From the NCBI GenBank assembly GCA_903905685.1, contig CAIVHI010000394.1, forward strand, positions 1 to 8,446: DNA of 8,446 nt. Direction: 5' to 3'. Of this stretch, positions 1 through 5,726 are shown piece after piece; position 1 is the stretch's first letter; each line of letters starts with the position of its first letter. Position numbers and translations under genes: made by a program. The DNA is from an uncultured Bacteroidota bacterium. Lineage in GTDB: Bacteria > Bacteroidota > Bacteroidia > Chitinophagales > Chitinophagaceae. The notes below the pieces were generated by a model, which was not told the origin of the DNA, did no database searches, and saw only the letters and a list, made by a program, of their open reading frames with translations.

Positions 1-269
1 ATGAAAACCGCAATCGCCGCATCCAGACGGCAGAACTCAATGAAATCATGCTTCGCGAAATTGAACGTTATCCCCCACCCTTCGCCCGTGGCCATGCGGT
101 AAAAATCAAATTCCTGCAACAGGTGATGTCGGCAGTACCTACATTCCTTTTCTATGCCAACTTCCCCGATGGCGTAAAAGACCCGTACAAGAACTTCTTG
201 GAGAACAAATTAAGGACGCACTTTAAGTTTTCGGGGGTTCCATTGAGAGTATTCATCAGGAAAAAATAG
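1..269 (+). CDS. der: GTPase Der (EngA), C-terminal end, partial
   Basis: This is the 3' end of the gene for Der, the essential double-GTPase that binds the 50S ribosomal subunit and acts in its assembly. The reading frame is open from base 3 and ends with TAG at 267-269, giving about 88 residues. Visible family marks are the stretch NRRIQTAELNEI, then RYPPPFARGHAVKIKF, then TFLFYANFPDGVKDPYKNFLENKLR, and a short basic tail FIRKK. Together these are the conserved KH-like RNA-binding domain that closes every Der protein. Both GTPase domains lie to the left of the window. The ATG at base 48 is an internal methionine, not the gene start. rimO begins 42 bases downstream in the same frame, so the two are probably cotranscribed. 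Identification rests on strong recognition of the KH-like domain. Confidence 0.93.
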   Translation, partial: ENRNRRIQTAELNEIMLREIERYPPPFARGHAVKIKFLQQVMSAVPTFLFYANFPDGVKDPYKNFLENKLRTHFKFSGVPLRVFIRKK

Positions 270-311
270 TCGGATTTCAACGGGCAGGCAGCTGCACAAC
301 CAAGACAAAGC

Positions 312-1625
312 GTGAAAACAAAAACATTAAAGAAGGATAAGGTAAACATCATCACCCTTGGCTGCTCCAAAAACTTGGTAGACAGTGAGCAATTGGGTGG
401 CCAATTGGCCGCCAACGGCATAGATGTAGTGCACGAAAATGTAAAGCCCAACCATAACATCGTGGTGGTGAACACCTGTGGTTTTATCGATAAAGCCAAG
501 GAAGAAAGCATCAATACGATATTGGGACAGGTTCAACTTAAAAAGAAGGGCAAACTCGACAAAGTATACGTGACCGGCTGCCTGAGCGAACGCTACCGCG
601 CCGACCTTGCTTTGGAGATACCCGAAGTGGACGACTGGTTTGGCACGATGGAATTGCCCCTTATCCTGAAGAAATTCGGGGCCGACCTCAAGACGGAGCT
701 TGTTGGCGAACGCCTGTTGGCAACACCAAGCCATTATGCCTACCTCAAAATCTCGGAAGGCTGCAACCGTACTTGTTCATTCTGCGCCATCCCACTCATG
801 AGGGGCGGCCACGTATCGAAGACTATGGAGGAAGTTGTGGCCGAGGCCGAGCGTCTTGTGAAAATGGGTGTGAAGGAAATCATGCTCATTGCCCAAGAAC
901 TGACCTACTATGGCTTGGACATCTATAAAAAACGCATGCTGGCCGACTTGTTGAAGCGGCTGTCTGATGTGGAAGGTCTGCAATGGATACGCCTGCATTA
1001 TGCTTACCCGTCCAACTTCCCGACTGAAATATTGGAGGTGATGCGCGAACGGCCGAACATCTGCAACTACTTGGATATGCCGTTACAGCACATCTCCGAC
1101 CGTATGCTGAAATTGATGAAGCGGCAGATTACGAAGGCGGAAATCAAAGACCTGCTTGCCCAAGTGCGGTCGACAGTGCCCGACATCTGCATCCGTACAT
1201 CGCTTATAACCGGGTTCCCTGGAGAGACCGCAACAGAGGTAGAAGACTTGAAACAGTTTTTGGTGGAAGAACGTTTGGACCGCGTAGGTATCTTCACCTA
1301 TTCTCACGAAGAAAATACGAGTGCCCACAGCTTGGACGATACCCTTACAAGCGAAGAAAAAGAAGCGCGGGCCCGAGACATTATGGACCTACAGCAGGAA
1401 ATATCCTACGAAAAGAACGTTGAAAAAGTGGGCCGTGTGTTAAAAGTCCTCATCGACAAAAAAGAAGCCGGAAAATTTGTGGGCCGCAGCGAATATGACA
1501 GCGTGGACGTTGACAACGAAGTAATCGTGAATACGGACCGCAAACTCCAACCGGGCGAATTCGTGAATGTAAAAATCACCAAGGCTTTCGATTACGATTT
1601 GGAAGGGGATGAAGTGGTTGGGTGA
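312..1625 (+). CDS. rimO: Ribosomal protein S12 methylthiotransferase RimO
   Basis: RimO is a cytoplasmic radical-SAM enzyme that adds a methylthio group to the beta carbon of a conserved aspartate in ribosomal protein S12. The 437 residues match the family's usual length. The N-terminal UPF0004 domain holds the three cysteines of the auxiliary cluster: C18 in TLGCSKNLVDSE, C56 in NTCGFIDKAKEES and C90 in VTGCLSER. The radical-SAM cluster motif CxxxCxxC is C151/C155/C158 in SEGCNRTCSFCAIP. LHYAYP and DMPLQHISDRMLKLMKR are RimO-type signatures rather than MiaB ones, and the last 60 or so residues form a TRAM domain. The start is GTG. The frame is closed by the Der stop at 267-269, there is no ATG between that stop and C18, and no convincing Shine-Dalgarno is present, as is common in Bacteroidota. 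All six cysteines are intact, so the enzyme should be active. It follows der by 42 bases, consistent with a translation-related operon. Confidence 0.96.
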   Translation: MKTKTLKKDKVNIITLGCSKNLVDSEQLGGQLAANGIDVVHENVKPNHNIVVVNTCGFIDKAKEESINTILGQVQLKKKGKLDKVYVTGCLSERYRADLALEIPEVDDWFGTMELPLILKKFGADLKTELVGERLLATPSHYAYLKISEGCNRTCSFCAIPLMRGGHVSKTMEEVVAEAERLVKMGVKEIMLIAQELTYYGLDIYKKRMLADLLKRLSDVEGLQWIRLHYAYPSNFPTEILEVMRERPNICNYLDMPLQHISDRMLKLMKRQITKAEIKDLLAQVRSTVPDICIRTSLITGFPGETATEVEDLKQFLVEERLDRVGIFTYSHEENTSAHSLDDTLTSEEKEARARDIMDLQQEISYEKNVEKVGRVLKVLIDKKEAGKFVGRSEYDSVDVDNEVIVNTDRKLQPGEFVNVKITKAFDYDLEGDEVVG

Positions 1626-1718
1626 TGCGAGCCATCATGAAGACGGGTTGTGCTATTGATTTCTACATAAAAATCTAATGCGATACTTTAGTTTGTCGGC
1701 AACAAAAACTAGAAATAC

Positions 1719-2063
1719 ATGTACGATGTAGCTTTGGAATCCTTCATCCCCTATGTCCAATTGCACGAATTTGAGGCGTTTCTATTAGTTGAGCCAGACA
1801 GATTGCTAGGCATGTACCCTGAAAAGGGAAACGCCGTCAGCCACCTAAAAAAAGAGATAGGCACGATGGAACCGAAAACAGTCAATGAAGCGCCCGACAC
1901 CGCGCCATCGAAACGCATCATCAAGCATATACCCGAATATGAAGGCCAAAAAGCGCAGGTAGGGCCTTTGGTTGCAGAAGACATCGGCCTGTATGTGCTT
2001 CAAAATAAGTGCCCTCACTTCGATTCTTGGCTTTCGAAATTGGAATCGTTGGTAAACCAATGA
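1719..2063 (+). pseudogene. DUF4276 family protein, N-terminally truncated remnant
   Basis: The 114-residue product matches only the C-terminal half of DUF4276 proteins, which are usually about 200 residues or more. Family landmarks in order are FIPYVQLHEFEAFL (about residues 9-22), the acidic NEAPDTAPSKRI segment (about 56-67), GPLVAEDIGL (about 82-91) and CPHFDSWLSKLE (about 98-109). The in-frame TAG at 1710-1712 lies just before the ATG at 1719, and the 93 bases between rimO and this ATG do not encode a recognisable N-terminal half in any + frame. The missing part is where the family carries its first conserved acidic motif. I infer a decayed or recombined gene fragment, although expression of the short protein cannot be excluded. 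DUF4276 genes often sit beside AAA ATPase genes in accessory or defence-type loci (general knowledge). No such partner is present here. The molecular function of the family is not established by this sequence. Confidence 0.72.
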
Positions 2064-2169
2064 CGAACTTGGCATTTAAAGTACCTGTGCCAAATCCACA
2101 ATGGAGACCGCCCAAATGCATGATAGGTATTCCCAAAAAAGAACCCTTCAAAAGCATGAAACAAATTTA

Positions 2170-2177
2170 TAGATTTG
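2170..2177 (+). promoter_or_regulatory. Possible Bacteroidota -7 promoter element
   Basis: TAGATTTG is an exact match to the Bacteroidota -7 consensus TAnnTTTG. It would place transcription initiation near 2184, about 30 bases before the ATG at 2214 of the exported-protein gene. No clean TTTG-type -33 box is seen at the expected distance; TTCA at 2147-2150 is the closest. The element is short and could occur by chance. Confidence 0.35.
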
Positions 2178-2213
2178 TAGCTCAAAGTGAAAAATGGCGC
2201 GATAATTTTTGAA

Positions 2214-3104
2214 ATGAAGTGGGTGCATGTTGTCTTGATGGTATGCTGCGTAGTGTTGACATTCGTTGGCGCGAATGGGCAGGAGGCGGTGGAAACATCT
2301 GCCGTAAAACCTTCCGACTCGATTTACGTCATCCAAAAATTTGATGGCGATGTATACGTAGGTAGAATCATTGACCAAGACCCCAGAATGATAAGGTTGG
2401 CCATTGGCAAACATGGTATGATGACCATTAGGCGGAACGACATTGAAGTGATGAAGGCCATGAGCCGCAAAGAATTGAAACTCCTAGGCAACTATACTCC
2501 TGCTGAAGTTTTTTCTACACGTTATTTCATCAACTCCGCGATGCTGCCAGTAAAAAAACGTGAAAACTATGTGCAGTGGAACTGGTACGGCCCGGATATC
2601 CATTATGCACTCTTGGATAATTTTGACTTTGAGGTCAACACATCTTGGGTGGGCTTTCCCATGATTGCCAATCTGCGATATATTTTACCGGTAACCGACA
2701 AACTCAACTTTGGCGCGGGTGCCTTGTTGGGTTGGGGCTCTTGGCCCTATTCAGACTGCACAGGTGCCTTCCCCTACCTTGCCTGCACTTATGGCACCCG
2801 TAAAACCAATTTTACTTTGTCGGGCGGGTATGGAGTGCTAAACTTTTACGGGCAGCCTGAACAACATTTGATGATGACGGGAGGGGCGCAGACAAAAATC
2901 GGCAAAACCACGAGCCTGGTTGTCGATGCATTCGTGCTTCCCCCTTCCACTGCCGGATCAACCGGAATTGCCGCGTTCATTCCGGGCATCCGCGTTCAGC
3001 CGGATGCCCGCTCAGCATTCCAAATCGGCTTCGGAGGGCTATTCCTGAATTGGACCTTCGTGCCTGCCCCCTTGCCGTTTGTTCAATGGTATCGACGCAT
3101 TTGA
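2214..3104 (+). CDS. Uncharacterised exported, probably outer-membrane beta-barrel protein
   Basis: I do not recognise a named family. From the ATG at 2214 the product has 296 residues and begins with a classical signal peptide: MKW, a hydrophobic core VHVVLMVCCVVLTFVG, then AxG-Q with likely cleavage around residue 23. An in-frame GTG at 2187 would add nine residues (MKNGAIIFE in the longer form). I prefer the ATG because it starts the signal peptide directly and sits 30 bases after the likely transcription start. Residues about 35-80 resemble a small beta-rich module (IYVIQKFDGDVYVGRIIDQD, then an isoleucine- and arginine-rich segment), a pattern seen in many Bacteroidota periplasmic proteins. 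The rest has alternating aromatic/hydrophobic strands with glycine-rich turns (LNFGAGALLGWGSW, FTLSGGYGVLNFYG, FQIGFGGLFLNWTF), as expected for a small outer-membrane barrel. It may be transcribed alone; neighbours give no functional hint. Confidence 0.8.
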   Translation: MKWVHVVLMVCCVVLTFVGANGQEAVETSAVKPSDSIYVIQKFDGDVYVGRIIDQDPRMIRLAIGKHGMMTIRRNDIEVMKAMSRKELKLLGNYTPAEVFSTRYFINSAMLPVKKRENYVQWNWYGPDIHYALLDNFDFEVNTSWVGFPMIANLRYILPVTDKLNFGAGALLGWGSWPYSDCTGAFPYLACTYGTRKTNFTLSGGYGVLNFYGQPEQHLMMTGGAQTKIGKTTSLVVDAFVLPPSTAGSTGIAAFIPGIRVQPDARSAFQIGFGGLFLNWTFVPAPLPFVQWYRRI

Positions 3105-3183
3105 CGCCAACTATCGCCGCTCAATTTATTGTGTTCCAAATGCCTAACTTTACTTTTTAGGAGACTAGAAAAACAAAAATGAG

Positions 3184-3840
3184 ATGATTGATAAGTCCAC
3201 ACTTACTTTCCTTGAGGATTTGGCGGCCAATAACAACAAGCCTTGGTTTGAAGCCAACAAAAACGCATATGATGCAGCCAAGGCCGACTTCGAACAATTT
3301 GTAAGCGGTGTCCTTTCCGGACTTGCCACTGTAGAACCCGGTTTTTTGGAGCAAAAAGCCAAAGACTGCGTATTCCGCATTTATCGGGATGTACGGTTTT
3401 CTAAGGACAAATCACCCTACAAAGCCAATTTTGGTGCCTACTTCAGTAAGGGCGGCAAGAAATTCAACGGCGCGGGATATTACTTCCACCTAGACCCGGG
3501 AAAGAGTTTTTCGGGTGGTGGATTGTGGATGCCGGAGCCCCAAATCTTGAAAAAGGTGCGTCAGGAAATAGACTACAACTTTAGTGATTTTCAAGCGATA
3601 GTTGAGGTTGCGCCGTTCAAGAAGCTTTTCGGCACTGTACAAGGCGAACACCTGAAAAAGGTGCCGCAGGGTTACGAACCCGGAAACCCCGCCGCCGATT
3701 ACCTGCGCTTGAAAAGCTTTACAGTGAGCAACACGTTGGCAGATTCCGGATTGACTAGTTCAGGCATTGTGGACCATTGCTTGGAAGTTTATGCGGCCAT
3801 GCGCCCCCTACTCGATTTCTTGAATCGGGCCGTAGATTAA
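3184..3840 (+). CDS. DUF2461 domain-containing protein (TIGR02453 family)
   Basis: The 218-residue product is a full-length member of the DUF2461 family, whose biochemical function is unknown. Diagnostic segments are LTFLEDLAANNNKPWFEANK (residues 7-26), the strongly conserved FRIYRDVRFSKDKSPYKANF (64-83), and the glycine-rich GAGYYFHLDPGKSFSGGGLW (97-116). No signal peptide or membrane segment is visible, so it is likely cytoplasmic. The ATG at 3184 is preferred because it is the first in the frame and begins the conserved region at the normal place. AGGAG at 3159-3163 is 20 bases away, too far for a standard Shine-Dalgarno. An ATG-AGA-TGA triplet run at 3179-3187 overlaps the start. The 79-base gap after the exported-protein gene holds no obvious terminator, so readthrough from that gene is possible. 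The gene ends convergently with the response regulator. Confidence 0.92.
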   Translation: MIDKSTLTFLEDLAANNNKPWFEANKNAYDAAKADFEQFVSGVLSGLATVEPGFLEQKAKDCVFRIYRDVRFSKDKSPYKANFGAYFSKGGKKFNGAGYYFHLDPGKSFSGGGLWMPEPQILKKVRQEIDYNFSDFQAIVEVAPFKKLFGTVQGEHLKKVPQGYEPGNPAADYLRLKSFTVSNTLADSGLTSSGIVDHCLEVYAAMRPLLDFLNRAVD

Positions 3841-3848
3841 TCCATAGA

Positions 3849-3905
3849 AACCAAAACGCGTTCCGACAACCCCAACTACAGGGCTCTTCGGAACGCGTTT
3901 TGGTT
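3849..3905. terminator. Bidirectional intrinsic terminator between convergent genes
   Basis: An 18-base perfect inverted repeat (AACCAAAACGCGTTCCGA at 3849-3866, its complement at 3888-3905) flanks a 21-base loop that can form a further small CCC/GGG pairing. The GC-rich core CGCGTTCCGA is bordered by AAAA on the left and TTTT on the right. Each strand's transcript would therefore carry a hairpin followed by a short U run, the usual design of a bidirectional terminator. It starts nine bases after the DUF2461 stop and ends 22 bases from the response-regulator stop, exactly where convergent transcription must end. Confidence 0.85.
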
Positions 3906-3926
3906 ATTGATGAAAAAGATTTTAAG

Positions 3927-4628
3927 CTATTCCGGCACCACCAAACGGAAGCCGTTGCCGTGGATGTTGACGATTTCAACCGCCGAATCTTCTTTCAGGT
4001 ATTTGCGGAGCTTCGCGATGTAAACATCCATGCTCCTACCATTGAAGTAGGTATCGCTACCCCACATGCGCTTCAAAGCCAATTCACGAGGCAACAAATC
4101 GTTCTTGTACTCGCACAACATCAACAGCAATTCGTTTTCCTTGGGCGACAAGGTTTGTCCGGTAGCGCCGTGTTTCAGGGTGCGGAGCTTGCTGTTGAAG
4201 TGGTAGCCTCCTATATTGAACTCGATTTGCGAGTGGTTGCGCTCATAGAGCTCCTGATTGCGTTTCAGGATGGCTTTGATTTTGTGCAGCAATACATCGC
4301 TATCGAATGGCTTCGTTATGTAGTCGTCGGCACCTAGTTTGTAGCCCTTCAGGATATCCTCCTTCATGCTCTTGGCAGAAAGGAAGAACAGGGGAACATC
4401 GGGGTCAACATTTCGGATTTCTTCGGCGAGGGAGAAGCCATCCATATTGGGCATCATGACGTCCAACAGGCAGACGTCGAATTTCTCCCTACGGAAAGCT
4501 GCAAGACCTAAAATACCATCGCGAACCAACTCCACCACAAAATCGTGAAGTTCCAAATAGTTTTTCAGTACCTGACCAAAATTGGTATCGTCCTCAACTA
4601 GGAGTACTTTGTTTTTTTCCTTTTCCAT
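3927..4628 (-). CDS. OmpR/PhoB-family response regulator (RprY-like)
   Basis: This is a 233-residue two-component transcription factor with the normal length and two-domain layout. The receiver domain (about residues 6-122) has the acidic pocket E12-D13-D14 (in VLLVEDD), phosphoacceptor D56 (in VCLLDVMMPNMDGF), switch residue S84 and conserved K106 (in DDYITKPF). All catalytic positions are intact. The winged-helix DNA-binding domain (about 135-232) contains LSPKENELLLMLCEY, then NGRSMDVYIAKLRKYLK and the C-terminal hairpin NIHGNGFRLVV, resembling Bacteroides RprY. It should bind DNA as a phosphorylation-driven dimer in the cytoplasm. It is not PorX, which carries a PglZ-type effector domain. 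No histidine kinase is in the window, so its partner is elsewhere. It lies 57 bases after the PorP/SprF-like gene on the same strand; cotranscription is possible, but a promoter-like element and two inverted repeats precede it. The start is ATG at 4628. Confidence 0.95.
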   Translation of the reverse strand: MEKEKNKVLLVEDDTNFGQVLKNYLELHDFVVELVRDGILGLAAFRREKFDVCLLDVMMPNMDGFSLAEEIRNVDPDVPLFFLSAKSMKEDILKGYKLGADDYITKPFDSDVLLHKIKAILKRNQELYERNHSQIEFNIGGYHFNSKLRTLKHGATGQTLSPKENELLLMLCEYKNDLLPRELALKRMWGSDTYFNGRSMDVYIAKLRKYLKEDSAVEIVNIHGNGFRLVVPE

Positions 4629-4636
4629 ACTGTCGA

Positions 4637-4662
4637 TTTGTGGTCAAAAATAATGCCACAAA
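4637..4662 (-). promoter_or_regulatory. Inverted repeat with embedded -7-like element upstream of the response regulator
   Basis: TTTGTGG at 4637-4643 and CCACAAA at 4656-4662 form a perfect 7-bp inverted repeat with a 12-base spacer, eight bases before the regulator's ATG. Read on the - strand, the spacer contains TATTTTTG (4652-4645), an exact TAnnTTTG match that would start transcription close to the ATG. No -33 TTTG is seen at the expected spacing. The arrangement could be an operator over a promoter, for example for autoregulation, or a small leader hairpin. This is inferred from sequence symmetry only. Confidence 0.35.
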
Positions 4663-4663
4663 A

Positions 4664-4675
4664 AATGATGTCATT
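4664..4675. repeat. Short palindrome in the PorP-to-regulator gap
   Basis: AATGATGTCATT is a 12-base near-palindrome (5-bp arms AATGA/TCATT around TG), lying between the PorP/SprF-like stop and the response-regulator start, next to the 7-bp inverted repeat at 4637-4662. It could be a binding site for a dimeric regulator, but short AT-rich palindromes arise easily by chance. Confidence 0.25.
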
Positions 4676-4685
4676 ATATTTTTTG

Positions 4686-5726
4686 TTAAAAGAATCGAGG
4701 ACAACCCAACGACTTCTTGATGGAGTTTCTGTTGCGGCTATAAACACCTTGGTAAACTATGGACATTTCCAAAGCTCCATAGGAGGCATTGTAGGGGGCC
4801 AAACCCGATATCGTGAAATCGTAGCTGGCCACCATTTGCCAATTACGGTATTGCAGCCCCGCCGCACCAATTACGGCATCACCCACCCGTAAATACCCTC
4901 CAAAAAGGAGTTGGGTCACATTTTCATCGTAGGGGCCATTCAAATTGATGCGCACCATAGTGCCGCCAACAATCTCCGCCGCTCCCGACTGTGTTGCATA
5001 ATAAACGGATGGATTGATGGTAAAGACCGAGCCGGTATGGAAAAACATGTCCAGATTCCCGCTTTCGCGCATCATGAGCTTGTTGGTTCCGCCATAAAAG
5101 CTTTCAACGGGTTGATTGACGTTGGATACGCCCCCCCCTACCTTAACGTAGATTTCCTCATTGGGAAACCATGCAAAATTCAGCCCAGTTCCACCGGTAT
5201 AATATTGTGTATGAATCAAACCCGGCTTTTCCCCAGTCGACAAATTGGTATTAAACTTGAAACCGTCCCATTGATTGTTGAAGGTAAGTTGGTCGAAATT
5301 AACACTCCGATTCACGGTTGCCGCTGAAAAGCCCAATGAAAACATCGTGAATTCCGATAACTGAAGGTGGTAAGCTATCGAACCCTGAACTTGGGTCAGT
5401 GCCAAATTACCGTCCCCTGCCTTGTCATTAAAAAATGCCAAACCTATACCCAACCAATTGTTGGACACCTTGTTGGCATTATTGCCACCTACTTTGAAAT
5501 CTCCGAATGCCGAAAAAGTATTGTAGGGTACCGGCACAGCGGCCCACTGGTTGCGGTAGTTGAGTCCGGCGCGATAGTCGTACTCCGGCATCAATGCCGT
5601 GTTTGCCGGATTGAGCAATTGCGGAGCATTGTAGTATTGCGAAAAATGCATGCTCTGGGCTACCCCATTTGTATGACAGATTGACATGACAGCCAAACAC
5701 GCGAACAATTTCTTCAGTATGGTCAT
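4686..5726 (-). CDS. PorP/SprF family type IX secretion system membrane protein
   Basis: This 346-residue outer-membrane protein belongs to the PorP/SprF family, whose members serve as partners for secretion and surface attachment of type IX substrates carrying type B sorting domains. A signal peptide is evident at residues 1-24 (MTILKK, hydrophobic core, cleavage after GVAQ). Family landmarks follow: FSQYYNAPQLLNPANTA (28-44), YRNQW (57-61), NDKAGDGNLALTQVQGSIAYHL (100-121), repeated amphipathic strands of a beta-barrel, and a CPRFF terminus of the kind seen in many homologues. Length is normal. Its ATG overlaps the stop of the upstream PKD surface protein (ATGA), which implies translational coupling and a substrate/partner relationship like SprB/SprF of Flavobacterium. 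A run of eight G residues lies in codons 197-199 (VGGGV). It is an accessory paralogue type, not necessarily the core PorP. Confidence 0.92.
   Translation of the reverse strand: MTILKKLFACLAVMSICHTNGVAQSMHFSQYYNAPQLLNPANTALMPEYDYRAGLNYRNQWAAVPVPYNTFSAFGDFKVGGNNANKVSNNWLGIGLAFFNDKAGDGNLALTQVQGSIAYHLQLSEFTMFSLGFSAATVNRSVNFDQLTFNNQWDGFKFNTNLSTGEKPGLIHTQYYTGGTGLNFAWFPNEEIYVKVGGGVSNVNQPVESFYGGTNKLMMRESGNLDMFFHTGSVFTINPSVYYATQSGAAEIVGGTMVRINLNGPYDENVTQLLFGGYLRVGDAVIGAAGLQYRNWQMVASYDFTISGLAPYNASYGALEMSIVYQGVYSRNRNSIKKSLGCPRFF
5131..5138 (-). repeat. G8 homopolymer tract inside the PorP/SprF-like gene
   Basis: Eight consecutive C on the + strand (eight G in the mRNA) encode the glycine run at residues 197-199. 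A one-base slip would shift the frame and truncate the barrel near its middle. Such tracts can act as phase-variation hotspots, or can simply reflect a glycine-rich turn; they are also a common place for sequencing errors. The current length keeps the frame open. Confidence 0.6.
5723..5726 (-). other. ATGA stop/start overlap coupling the surface protein and PorP/SprF-like genes
   Basis: On the - strand the bases read ATGA: the TGA ends the giant PKD protein and the ATG starts the PorP/SprF-like protein. A four-base overlap of this kind is the typical sign of a shared transcript with translational reinitiation, which would keep the secreted substrate and its outer-membrane partner in step. Confidence 0.9.

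Noticed and set aside
327..734. 135-codon - frame opposite rimO
   Set aside because: It lies opposite the conserved N-terminal domain of rimO and shows no family features.
1625..1678. 17-codon frame whose ATG overlaps the rimO stop
   Set aside because: Very short, no recognisable features and no N-terminal DUF4276 similarity; most likely chance.
2009..2212. 67-codon + frame, or a 50-codon version starting at 2060 in a TGATG-like overlap with the DUF4276 stop
   Set aside because: The first part overlaps the DUF4276 fragment in another frame; the rest has no recognisable motif, and a promoter-like element lies inside it.
2187..2213. GTG start at 2187 extending the exported protein by nine residues
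   Set aside because: The ATG at 2214 begins the signal peptide directly, and the likely -7 element at 2170-2177 would leave almost no leader before 2187.
3126..3158. Possible promoter for the DUF2461 gene (TACTTTTT with an upstream TTATTG)
   Set aside because: The -7 candidate lacks the final G and the -33 candidate is poor; readthrough from the gene upstream is as likely.
3777..4337. 186-codon + frame antisense to the response regulator
   Set aside because: It is the complement shadow of a complete, motif-rich response regulator and runs through the terminator hairpin.
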